Source: Leucobacter sp. UT-8R-CII-1-4 (lineage in GTDB: Bacteria; Actinomycetota; Actinomycetes; Actinomycetales; Microbacteriaceae). Taken from it: a stretch of DNA of 64,000 nucleotides. The position numbers were made by a program, and so were the translations under genes. Shown in pieces: positions 34,562-42,590 of the stretch. Position 1 is the first letter of the stretch. Every line of letters begins with the position of its first letter. The stretch is taken from assembly GCF_030010235.1 (NCBI RefSeq), contig NZ_JASCRS010000002.1:62001-126000 (forward strand). The letters run 5' to 3'. Under the pieces are notes generated by a model that was given only the letters and a program-made list of their open reading frames with translations, did no database searches and was not told where the DNA came from.

Positions 34562-36619
34562 ATGACGCATACTCCCGACACCACGCATACCCGCGGAAAG
34601 CGCGTGAGCACCCCGCTCGAAGCGCAGCATCCGCTCGACCCGCTGAACGCAGGCGAAATCGCAACCGTGCGCAAGACACTCGAGGCCGCCGGCCTGATGA
34701 CCGAGCACGTGCGCATGGCAATGCTGCTCGCGGTCGACCCAAGCAAGGCGACACTTGCCAAATGGAAGCCAGGAAAGGCGTTCGAACGCCGCGCCCTCGC
34801 CACCCTGCTCGATCGCTCAGACGCCACACACACCGAGGTACTGGTATCGATCACCAAGCAGAGCGTTGTATCGCAGAAAGTACTGCCGAACACCCCTGAG
34901 CGTGGCCAAGCCGCCGTGCTCATGGAAGAGTTCTTCGAGGTTGGCGACATCGTCAAGGCAAACCCCGAATGGCGTGCCTCAATGGAACGCCGCGGTTACG
35001 GCGAATACATCGACACCGCGTTCTGCTCACCGCTCGCCCCCGGCTACTTCGAAGAAGAGACCGAAGATGCGGGCCGCCGCTACCTGCGCTCACTCACCTA
35101 CCTGATTCCGAACGAGGGCGACAGCCCGTGGGCCCACCCAGTCGAAGGCCTGATCGTGAAGGTCGACATGACCGAACGCAAGGTGTTCAAGGTCTACGAC
35201 GACCCGAACGCCGCCGCCACCCCAATGGCACACGGCAACTACGACATCGAAACCCAGGGCCCAGCACGCACAAGCCTCAAGCCGATCGACATCACCATGC
35301 CTGAGGGGCCAAGCTTCTCAGTCGACGGCAACAATGTGCAGTGGGAAAACTGGAAGATGCACATCGGCTTCAACTCACGTGAAGGCCTCGTGCTCAACAA
35401 CGTGTCCTGGCGCGATGGCGACGAGGATCGCCCAGTGCTCACCCGCGCCAGCGTGCCAGAGATGGTGGTGCCCTACGGCGATGTTGACGAAACCCGCTAC
35501 TGGGTCAGTTACTTCGACGCTGGCGAATACCTGCTCGGCCGCAACGCAAACCCGCTATCGCTGGGTTGCGATTGCCTCGGCGTGATCCACTACTTCGATG
35601 GATTCGTGAACGACGATCACGGCAACCCGGTCAAGCTCGACCAGGTCATCTGCATGCACGAGGAAGACTACGGCATTCAGTGGAAGCACACCGATCTTGA
35701 CGGAAAACCCGACACCCGTCGAAGCCGCCGCCTCGTGGTGAGCTACTTCGCGACCGTTGGCAACTACGACTACGGATTCTTCTGGTACTTCTACCTCGAT
35801 GGTTCGATCCAGGTCGAAGCCAAGGCAACCGGCGTGGTCTTCGCCGGCTCGGGCATTCCCGGAGCCGCGAACGCGCACAACACTGAGATGGCACCCGGCC
35901 TGCTCGCCCCCGTGCACCAGCACATCTTCTCGGCACGTCTTGACGTTGCCATCGACGGCGAAGACAACACCCTGCACGAAATCGAGGCAGTGCCGATCCC
36001 GCGTGGCCCACTGAACCCACGCGGAAACGCCTTCACCTGGTCAAACACCCAGCTGAAAGACGAGCAATCAGCGCAGCGCATGGCGAACGGGCTTGCCAGC
36101 CGTGTTTGGGAGGTGCGCAGCGCGCATCGCACCAACCACACCGGAAAGCCGACCGCATACTGGCTCATTCCAGAAGGCAAGTCGGTGCTGCTCGCACAGC
36201 CAGATTCATCGGTATACGCCCGCGCGAACTTCGCTACGAAGCACCTCTGGGGTACCCAATACCATGCCGAAGAACTCTACCCAGCAGGCACCTTCCCGAG
36301 CCAAAGCTCGGGCTGGCAGGGGCTCCCAACCTGGACCAAAAAGAATCGCAGCCTCGACGGTGAAGACATCGTGCTCTGGCACCAGTTCGGGCCAACACAC
36401 TTCCCGCGCACCGAAGACTGGCCGGTAATGCCGGTTGACTACTCGGGCTTCTGGTTCAAACCACACGGTTTCCTCGACCACAACCCGACGATGGATCTGC
36501 CCCTCGACGCACGCTCATCATGCGAAATGACCGAATCAGGCTGCTGCTCTAGCGGTGGTTGCGGTTGCTGCGCAGACGACTGCAAGTGCGGTGGCAACCC
36601 CTGCGGCTGCGGCAAGTAA
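34562..36619 (+). CDS. Copper-containing primary amine oxidase with Cys-rich C-terminal tail
   Basis: 685 residues from ATG 34562 (ribosome site GTGAGGAA). Oxidises primary amines to aldehydes with release of ammonia and H2O2. Seen: N-terminal N2/N3 domains, the catalytic base region YFDAGEYLLG, the topaquinone precursor Tyr402 in TVGNYDYG, copper ligands HQH and the third His in FGPTHFPRTEDWPVMP. It is closest in form to Arthrobacter phenylethylamine/histamine oxidases, which end soon after this last motif. Here about 33 extra residues carry ten Cys (CC, CxC, CGCC and CKC type pairs), resembling a metallothionein. No signal peptide is evident, so probably cytoplasmic. Confidence 0.93.
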   Translation: MTHTPDTTHTRGKRVSTPLEAQHPLDPLNAGEIATVRKTLEAAGLMTEHVRMAMLLAVDPSKATLAKWKPGKAFERRALATLLDRSDATHTEVLVSITKQSVVSQKVLPNTPERGQAAVLMEEFFEVGDIVKANPEWRASMERRGYGEYIDTAFCSPLAPGYFEEETEDAGRRYLRSLTYLIPNEGDSPWAHPVEGLIVKVDMTERKVFKVYDDPNAAATPMAHGNYDIETQGPARTSLKPIDITMPEGPSFSVDGNNVQWENWKMHIGFNSREGLVLNNVSWRDGDEDRPVLTRASVPEMVVPYGDVDETRYWVSYFDAGEYLLGRNANPLSLGCDCLGVIHYFDGFVNDDHGNPVKLDQVICMHEEDYGIQWKHTDLDGKPDTRRSRRLVVSYFATVGNYDYGFFWYFYLDGSIQVEAKATGVVFAGSGIPGAANAHNTEMAPGLLAPVHQHIFSARLDVAIDGEDNTLHEIEAVPIPRGPLNPRGNAFTWSNTQLKDEQSAQRMANGLASRVWEVRSAHRTNHTGKPTAYWLIPEGKSVLLAQPDSSVYARANFATKHLWGTQYHAEELYPAGTFPSQSSGWQGLPTWTKKNRSLDGEDIVLWHQFGPTHFPRTEDWPVMPVDYSGFWFKPHGFLDHNPTMDLPLDARSSCEMTESGCCSSGGCGCCADDCKCGGNPCGCGK

Positions 36620-36665
36620 CGCTGATTTCACTTTTCACAAATTCATCTCTTTAAGGAGAACCCAG

Positions 36666-38069
36666 ATGTACACCTACGAAACCCTGCTCGCTGCCATCAC
36701 TGTTGAGGGCGGCCGCGAAGTACACAACCCAGCGACCGGCGAACTGATTGGCCGCGTGCCAACACACACCGCTGCCGACGTAGACGCAGCAATCGACCGT
36801 GCCGAAGCCGCTCAGCCTGCCTGGGCTGCCCTCAGCGACGAAGAACGCGTTGGATACATGAACAAGATCGCCGACGCGATTGAGGCAAACGCCGAAGCTC
36901 TCGCCGAGCTGCTCTCGCGTGAGCAGGGCAAACCGCTCAACGGCCCGAACGCTCGCTTCGAGGTCGGCGGCTGTGTTGCGTGGACCCGTGTGCCAGCAGG
37001 CACCCCGCTGCCGGTTGAGGTCGTCGTCGACGATGGCGAGACCTATGCAGAAATGCACTACCGCCCGCTCGGAGTTGTCGGCGCAATCACCCCGTGGAAC
37101 TGGCCGATGATGATCGCCATCTGGCAGATCATTCCATCGTTGCGCATGGGCAACACCGTGGTATCGAAGCCTTCCGAGTACACCACCCTCTCGGGCCTCG
37201 CACTCAACCACATTCTCAACACTGTGCTGCCTGCTGGCGTGCTCGAGACCGTGGCCGGTGCCGGCGACCTTGGCGCGCGCCTCGTCGAAAGCGACAAGAT
37301 CGCAAAGATCATGTTCACCGGTTCGACCCGTACCGGCAAGAAGATCATCGAAGCAAGCTCGGGCAATGTGAAGCGACTCACCCTCGAACTCGGTGGCAAC
37401 GATGCCGGTATCGTGCTCGACGATGTCGATCCGAAGGCAATTGCTGAGGGCCTTTTCTGGGGTGCATTCATCAACACCGGCCAGACCTGCGCGGCGCTCA
37501 AGCGTCTCTACGTGCCAGACTCGATCTACGACGAAGTGGTGAACGAGCTCGCTGCCTTCGCTGCACAGATGCCAATGGGCCAGGGCCTCGACGAGCAGAA
37601 CGTGCTCGGACCGCTGCAGAACGAAATGCAGTTCAATGTGGTGGATCGCCTGGTCGAGTCTGCAAAGGCGTCTGGCGCTCGCGTCGTCATGGGCGGCAAC
37701 CCCGACCGCGATGCAACGGGCTACTTCTACCCAACGACGCTGATCGCGGACATCGATCCAGCGAACGAACTCGTCACCGAAGAGCAGTTCGGCCCAGCTC
37801 TGCCAATTATTCGCTACAGCGATCTCGACGAAGCGATTCGTATGGCAAACGAGCTCGAGGTTGGCCTCGGCGGTTCAGTATGGTCGTCGGATCGCGACCG
37901 CGCTCGCGCAGTCGCAGCTCGTGTGCAGGCCGGCACTGTGTGGATCAACTCACACGGCACCATCAACCCGTTCGTGCCATTTGGTGGCGCGAAGCAGTCG
38001 GGCTATGGTCAGGAGTTCGGCGTCGCCGGTCTCAAGGCCGTCGCACAGCCGCAGGTGATCCAGGGCTAA
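36666..38069 (+). CDS. Aldehyde dehydrogenase for the amine-oxidase product
   Basis: 467 residues from ATG 36666 (AAGGAGAA ribosome site). NAD(P)-dependent ALDH fold: ITPWNWPMMIAIWQI, the FTGSTRTGKKI cofactor loop, the general-base Glu in LELGGNDAG and catalytic Cys275 in NTGQTCAALKR. It begins 46 bases after the amine oxidase and is surely in the same operon. Expected to turn arylacetaldehyde into arylacetate, as FeaB does. Slightly short for ALDH, owing to a trimmed N-terminus. Confidence 0.92.
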   Translation: MYTYETLLAAITVEGGREVHNPATGELIGRVPTHTAADVDAAIDRAEAAQPAWAALSDEERVGYMNKIADAIEANAEALAELLSREQGKPLNGPNARFEVGGCVAWTRVPAGTPLPVEVVVDDGETYAEMHYRPLGVVGAITPWNWPMMIAIWQIIPSLRMGNTVVSKPSEYTTLSGLALNHILNTVLPAGVLETVAGAGDLGARLVESDKIAKIMFTGSTRTGKKIIEASSGNVKRLTLELGGNDAGIVLDDVDPKAIAEGLFWGAFINTGQTCAALKRLYVPDSIYDEVVNELAAFAAQMPMGQGLDEQNVLGPLQNEMQFNVVDRLVESAKASGARVVMGGNPDRDATGYFYPTTLIADIDPANELVTEEQFGPALPIIRYSDLDEAIRMANELEVGLGGSVWSSDRDRARAVAARVQAGTVWINSHGTINPFVPFGGAKQSGYGQEFGVAGLKAVAQPQVIQG

Positions 38070-38084
38070 CCCATACCGCCGAGT

Positions 38085-38121
38085 CGCCCCGTTCGCCAAG
38101 CTTGACTTGGTGGGCGGGGCG
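38085..38121 (+). terminator. Hairpin after the aldehyde dehydrogenase gene
   Basis: Sixteen-base arms (38085-38100, 38106-38121) with three mismatched or wobble positions and a five-base loop, 15 bases after the stop codon. Terminator-like but without a T-run. Confidence 0.55.
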
Positions 38122-38208
38122 CTCTGCTATCTACGACCGCTGCCAGCCGTCTTGGGTTCGCAGTTTTACACCCGTCCTCCCGGCGCTGCAGACTGACGTG
38201 GGCACAAC

Positions 38209-38247
38209 AAAAGCACCCGCCCCTCGAAGTGAGTGGCGGGTGCTTTT
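38209..38247. terminator. Bidirectional terminator between ALDH and helicase genes
   Basis: Perfect 13-base inverted repeat AAAAGCACCCGCC/GGCGGGTGCTTTT (38209-38221, 38235-38247) with a 13-base loop. The stem carries an A-run on one side and a T-run on the other, so it works for both convergent units. Confidence 0.88.
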
Positions 38248-38267
38248 AAGTTAGTTCGACCGGCTAG

Positions 38268-40622
38268 TTACCAGCGCGGCTTACGCTTGCCATCGGCGCG
38301 GTTCGATCCACCGTCGCGACGATCGTAGCCACCGTCACGGCCGCCCCGATCGTTGCGGTCGTAACCACCACGGTCTCCGCCGTAGCCGCCACGGTCACCG
38401 CCACGATCATTGCGACCGTAACCACCGTCACGACCGCCACCGTAGCCACCACGGTCGCCGCCGCGATCGTTGCGGCCATAGCCACCATCACGACCACCGC
38501 GGTCGCCACCGTATCCACCGCGATCTCCACGGTCGCCACGGTCGCGGCCGTAACCACCGCGATCGCCGCCACGATCATTGCGACCGTAACCACCGTCGCG
38601 TCCACCACGGTCGTAGCCTCCACGGTCACCGCCGCGACCGCCGCGATCGCCACCGCGGTCGTAACCGCCCTTTGGTCCACGATCTTCCTTGAGGCCGATC
38701 AGCTGGCCACTGATGCGCACATCAGCAAGGCGTTCCTTAGCTTCAGCGCTCAGGTTCTTTGGCAGCTCGACAAGCGAGAAGTCATCACGAATCTGAATAC
38801 GACCGAAATCGTCACGCGAAAGGCCACCCTCGTTAGCAATTGCGCCAACAATCTGACCCGGCTTCACACGCTGACGGTGGCCCACATCGATGCGGTACAT
38901 CTGCAGGTCGTCGCGACGCTCACGAGGCTCACGGTCTTCGCGATCACGACGCTCGAAACGGTCGCCACGATCACGGCCGCCACGACCGTCTTCGTCGTCC
39001 AGGAAGCGCTTTGCCTGGGCGCGGTCACGAGCAAACTTCTCGTCGTCAGCTTCGTTGAGCAGCAGCGGGGTCTTGCCCTGCGCAACCACAGCAAGCGCCG
39101 AAGCAACATCAGTTTCAGGCACATCATGGTGACGCACATAGTGCGCGATGATGTCGCGGAACGCTTCGATACGGCTCGTCTCATCAAGTGCTGCAGTGAT
39201 CGCATCGTCAAAGCGTGACAGACGTGTCGCGTTCACCTCGGCAACGCCTGGCAGCTGCATCTGAGTGAGTGGCTGCTTGGTGGCCTTCTCAATCGACTTC
39301 AGCATGCGGCGCTCGCGTGGGGTGACGAAGCTGATCGCGTCGCCGGTACGGCCAGCGCGGCCGGTACGGCCAATACGGTGCACGTAGCTTTCGGTGTCGA
39401 TCGGCAGGTCGTAGTTGATGACGTGGCTGATCCGCTCAACATCGAGACCGCGAGCGGCGACGTCGGTTGCTACCAGCACGTCGAGTTTGCCGTCCTTGAG
39501 TGACTGCACGGTGCGTTCACGCACATTCTGCGGAATGTCACCGTTGATGGCTGCTGCCGAGTAGCCGCGGGCACGCAGCTTCTCAGCCACTTGCTCGCTG
39601 TCACCACGGGTACGGGTGAACACGATCAGGCCGTCGAAGTCTTCGACCTCGAGTACGCGGGTGAGCGCATCAAGCTTCTGCATGTACGAGACCACGATGT
39701 AGCGCTGGGTAATGTTTGCGCTGGTCTGGGTCTTGCCTGCGATCTTCACTTCTTGAGGATCGTTCAGGTACTGCTGCGAGATGCGACGGATCTGCGCTGG
39801 CATGGTTGCAGAGAAGAGCGCGACCTGCTTGCTGTCTGGGGTGTCAGCAAGGATTGTCTCTACGTCTTCGGCGAAGCCCATCTTGAGCATCTCGTCGGCC
39901 TCGTCAAGCACGAGGTACTTGATCTGAGTGAGGTCGAGCGAACCACGCTTGAGGTGGTCCATGATGCGGCCTGGCGTGCCGACGACGATATCAACGCCGC
40001 GGCGCAGCGCGCTCAGCTGCTGGCCGTATGCCTGGCCACCGTAGACGGGCAGCAGGTGCACGTTTGGCAGCTGGGTGGCGTAGCTCTCGAATGCTTCGCA
40101 CACCTGGAGCGCGAGCTCACGGGTTGGCGCAAGCACGAGTGCCTGCGGCACTCCCTGGCCTGGCTCGATACGGCTCAGAATCGGCAGCGCGAACGCTGCG
40201 GTCTTGCCGGTACCGGTCTGGGCGAGGCCGACAACGTCGCGGCCCTGCAGCAGCACAGGAATAGTTGCTTCCTGGATTGCCGATGGGGTCTCGTAACCGA
40301 CCTTCTTGATTGCGCTCAGCACGCGCTCGTCAAGGCCGAGCTTATCGAAGCCGTTGCGAGGCGCTTCTTCAGCTGCCGGCTCAGCAGCTTCTTCGGCAGC
40401 TTCTGGGGCCTCTTCTGCAGCGGCAGCGATCTGCTCAGCTGCGGCTTCTGGTTCAGCGGCCGATTCAGTTTCAGCTGCTTCTGGAGTCTTAGTCGTGGTC
40501 GTGGGTTCCGCGTCGCTATCGGTGTGTACCGGCGCCTGCGAAAGCTCCGCTTCCGAAATATCGGAGTGGTTCTGGTCAGCCGCGCGGTCGTCGCCTGCGG
40601 CGGCTTCGTTATTCTGCATCAT
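38268..40622 (-). CDS. DEAD-box RNA helicase with RGG/YGG-rich tail
   Basis: 784 residues. An acidic Glu/Ala-rich N-terminus (about 1-90) precedes the helicase core: Q-motif region ([31 protein letters not shown]), [19 protein letters not shown], and HRIGRTGR. A DbpA-type RNA-binding domain follows (about 555-630, [26 protein letters not shown]), and the last about 145 residues are imperfect repeats of [14 protein letters not shown] type, expected to be disordered and RNA-binding. Resembles CsdA/DeaD and CshA, which unwind structured RNA in the cold and in ribosome assembly. It sits between the amine and hpa genes in the opposite direction. Confidence 0.95.
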   Translation of the reverse strand: MMQNNEAAAGDDRAADQNHSDISEAELSQAPVHTDSDAEPTTTTKTPEAAETESAAEPEAAAEQIAAAAEEAPEAAEEAAEPAAEEAPRNGFDKLGLDERVLSAIKKVGYETPSAIQEATIPVLLQGRDVVGLAQTGTGKTAAFALPILSRIEPGQGVPQALVLAPTRELALQVCEAFESYATQLPNVHLLPVYGGQAYGQQLSALRRGVDIVVGTPGRIMDHLKRGSLDLTQIKYLVLDEADEMLKMGFAEDVETILADTPDSKQVALFSATMPAQIRRISQQYLNDPQEVKIAGKTQTSANITQRYIVVSYMQKLDALTRVLEVEDFDGLIVFTRTRGDSEQVAEKLRARGYSAAAINGDIPQNVRERTVQSLKDGKLDVLVATDVAARGLDVERISHVINYDLPIDTESYVHRIGRTGRAGRTGDAISFVTPRERRMLKSIEKATKQPLTQMQLPGVAEVNATRLSRFDDAITAALDETSRIEAFRDIIAHYVRHHDVPETDVASALAVVAQGKTPLLLNEADDEKFARDRAQAKRFLDDEDGRGGRDRGDRFERRDREDREPRERRDDLQMYRIDVGHRQRVKPGQIVGAIANEGGLSRDDFGRIQIRDDFSLVELPKNLSAEAKERLADVRISGQLIGLKEDRGPKGGYDRGGDRGGRGGDRGGYDRGGRDGGYGRNDRGGDRGGYGRDRGDRGDRGGYGGDRGGRDGGYGRNDRGGDRGGYGGGRDGGYGRNDRGGDRGGYGGDRGGYDRNDRGGRDGGYDRRDGGSNRADGKRKPRW

Positions 40623-40735
40623 TCGATTCTACTCCCTTATAAGAAACACCGGTTGACCGCCAGCTTTCTTCACAGTTTCAGCCGCGCATTTTGGCAGGGA
40701 GGTCCCCCGCGACACCCATAGCCACGACACCCTAA

Positions 40736-40747
40736 ATCGTATACGAT
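40736..40747 (+). promoter_or_regulatory. Palindrome ATCGTATACGAT upstream of hpaH
   Basis: Perfect 12-base palindrome 33 bases before the hpaH start, the right place for a repressor site on the promoter. FCD-type GntR regulators bind palindromes of this shape, and such a regulator is encoded in the cluster (44140-44823). The word ATCGTATA recurs before hpaG at 42537. Confidence 0.6.
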
Positions 40748-40780
40748 CGTGTCAGAACGCCGATATCCAATGGAGGCCAC

Positions 40781-41566
40781 GTGCTCGATCAGACGACAAG
40801 AGAAACCATCGCCGAAGAGCTCGTGCGTGCAGACCGGGAACGAGCTGTGCTCCCCCGACTGACCGCACGCTACCCCGAGATGCAAATCGAGGATTCTTAC
40901 GCGATTCAAAAGATCTGGAGCGATCGACGCATCGCCGCAGGCGCTCGCCTAGTAGGCCACAAGATTGGCCTCACCTCAAAAGTGATGCAGGTTGCAACCG
41001 GCATCACCGAGCCAGACTACGGCGTCATTCACGACGATATGGTCTTCGAATCTGGTTCGGTACTTGAATTCGATCGCTTCTCGAATGTGCGCATCGAGGT
41101 CGAACTCGCTTTTGTCCTCTCAAAGCCGCTCTCTGGCCCAAACACCACCATTTTTGATGTGCTCGACGCCACCGCCTATGTTGTGCCAGCGCTTGAGGTA
41201 CTGAATTCACACCTCGAACTTGAGGGCCGCACCATTGTCGACACCATCAGTGACAATGCCGCGATGGGCGCGATGGTGATCGGCGGGCGACCTGTGAAGG
41301 TCGACGAAACTGATCTTCGCTGGGTTTCTTCGCTGCTCTACCGCAACGAAACCATTGAAGATTCGGGTGTCGCGGGCGCGATTCTTGGTCACCCAGCGAT
41401 GGGTGTCGCCTGGCTCGCGAACAAGTTGGCACAGCATGGTCAGTCACTTGATGCTGGCGAAATCATTCTCGCTGGATCATTCACCAAGCCAATGTGGGTG
41501 GAACGTGGCGACACCGTGCACGCCGAGTACAGCGGTCTGGGGTCGGTGACATGCCGATTCGTCTAG
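40781..41566 (+). CDS. hpaH: 2-oxo-hept-3-ene-1,7-dioate hydratase
   Basis: 261 residues, GTG start with GGAGG eight bases upstream. Hydratase of the FAH-like 4-oxalocrotonate decarboxylase/OHED hydratase family, giving 4-hydroxy-2-oxoheptanedioate in homoprotocatechuate catabolism. Seen: VGHKIGLTSKVMQ, the metal-binding IEVELAFVLSKPL, and EVLNSHLELEGRTIVDTISDNAAMG. First gene of the hpa cluster; its end overlaps hpaI by 16 bases. Confidence 0.92.
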   Translation: MLDQTTRETIAEELVRADRERAVLPRLTARYPEMQIEDSYAIQKIWSDRRIAAGARLVGHKIGLTSKVMQVATGITEPDYGVIHDDMVFESGSVLEFDRFSNVRIEVELAFVLSKPLSGPNTTIFDVLDATAYVVPALEVLNSHLELEGRTIVDTISDNAAMGAMVIGGRPVKVDETDLRWVSSLLYRNETIEDSGVAGAILGHPAMGVAWLANKLAQHGQSLDAGEIILAGSFTKPMWVERGDTVHAEYSGLGSVTCRFV

Positions 41567-42390
41567 AGCTCCCACCGACATTTGTTCAACGTATGGCCAC
41601 GGTGGATCGCCCACTGATTGGCCTGTGGGCCTGTGCGGGCAGCGCCGTCACTGCCGAGATCGTGGCCGGCAGTGGCTGCGACTGGGTGCTGATTGACGCC
41701 GAGCACTCACCAAACACACTCGAGACGCTGCTTGCTCAGCTGCATGCAGTTTCGGCTTACCCGGTCGCTCCGCTCGTGCGGGTGCCATTCGGGGAGACAG
41801 TGATCATTAAGCAGGTGCTTGACCTTGGCGCACAGAACTTGCTGGTGCCGATGGTTGACACCCCTGAGCACGCGGCCGAGGTCGTGCGCGCGGTGCACTA
41901 CCCCGGACGTGGAGTGCGCGGGGTAGGTTCAGCGCTGGCCCGCTCGTCGCGATGGAACCGGGTAGAGCAGTATCTCGCCCGGGCAAGCGAGACCATCAGT
42001 CTCACTGTGCAGATCGAATCGGCAGAGGCGGTCGCGAATGTTGAGGCGATTGCTGCCACCGAGGGTGTTGACGCGCTTTTTGTCGGCCCGTCAGACTTGG
42101 CCGCTTCAATGGGCTATCTCGGGCAGCAGAGCCATCCGGAGGTGATTGACGCCGTGTTGCGCTCGATTGCCGCCGGTGTCGCTGCAGGAAAGCCGGTTGG
42201 CGTGAATGCCTTTGTGTCTGCCGACGCCGATCGCTATATCGCTGCCGGTGCGTCGTTTGTTGCCGTTGGCGCGGATGTGGCGATCCTCGCCCGCCAAAGC
42301 GAAGCGCTCGTTGATCGCTTCGCCGTGGACGCAACCGCCTCTGGCGCCACCCCAAGCGCCACCCAAACTCCACCGCGAGCTTCGTACTGA
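41551..42390 (+). CDS. hpaI: 4-hydroxy-2-oxoheptanedioate aldolase
   Basis: 279 residues from ATG 41551; the frame is open upstream inside hpaH, but the product then begins MPIRLELPPTFVQRM, as in the family. Class II pyruvate aldolase that splits 4-hydroxy-2-oxoheptanedioate to pyruvate and succinate semialdehyde. Seen: VLIDAEHSPNT, the arginine in APLVRVPFG, the metal ligands in VQIESAEAV and VGPSDLAASMG. The C-terminal 20 residues are a Thr/Pro/Ala tail without conservation. Confidence 0.92.
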   Translation: MPIRLELPPTFVQRMATVDRPLIGLWACAGSAVTAEIVAGSGCDWVLIDAEHSPNTLETLLAQLHAVSAYPVAPLVRVPFGETVIIKQVLDLGAQNLLVPMVDTPEHAAEVVRAVHYPGRGVRGVGSALARSSRWNRVEQYLARASETISLTVQIESAEAVANVEAIAATEGVDALFVGPSDLAASMGYLGQQSHPEVIDAVLRSIAAGVAAGKPVGVNAFVSADADRYIAAGASFVAVGADVAILARQSEALVDRFAVDATASGATPSATQTPPRASY

Positions 42391-42413
42391 TGCCGCCGAG
42401 ACGCACTGGTTTT

Positions 42414-42458
42414 GCCGAGATCGCCTTGTATTTGCGGTAAAAACCAGTGTGTTTCGGT
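42414..42458 (+). repeat. Dispersed intergenic repeat, copy C
   Basis: Between hpaI and hpaG. Core 42414-42458 matches copy A (3473-3517, minus strand) at 36 of 45 positions and copy B at 31 of 44. Here the element is longer: ACGCACTGGTTTT (42401-42413) forms a stem with AAAACCAGTGTGT (42440-42452, one mismatch), and AACCAGTGTGTTTCGG recurs as a direct repeat at 42461-42476 with two changes. Confidence 0.75.
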
Positions 42459-42535
42459 ACAACCAGTGCGTTTCGACGCAATAGGGCGGCCCGCCCACAG
42501 CAGTGCAGCAGCACACCCTTCACAAAGCCAGACAG

Positions 42536-42558
42536 ATCGTATATCATTTCAGATATAA
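42536..42558 (+). promoter_or_regulatory. ATCGTATA-type operator candidate upstream of hpaG
   Basis: GATCGTATAT followed eight bases later by ATATAACGA forms an imperfect inverted repeat whose left half shares eight bases with the palindrome before hpaH. Placed 33 bases before the hpaG start; candidate GntR-regulator site. Confidence 0.45.
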
Positions 42559-42590
42559 CGACGAAGTAGATGAGAGCGCATAGGCAAAAC

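Noticed and set aside
38264-38680. Val/Thr/Ala-rich 138-residue ORF overlapping the helicase tail
   Set aside because: A frame-shifted reading of the repetitive RGG tail on the same strand, not a gene.
38268-38680. CRISPR-like or satellite repeat array
   Set aside because: The repetitive DNA is in frame and encodes the helicase's RGG repeats, with no regular spacer structure.
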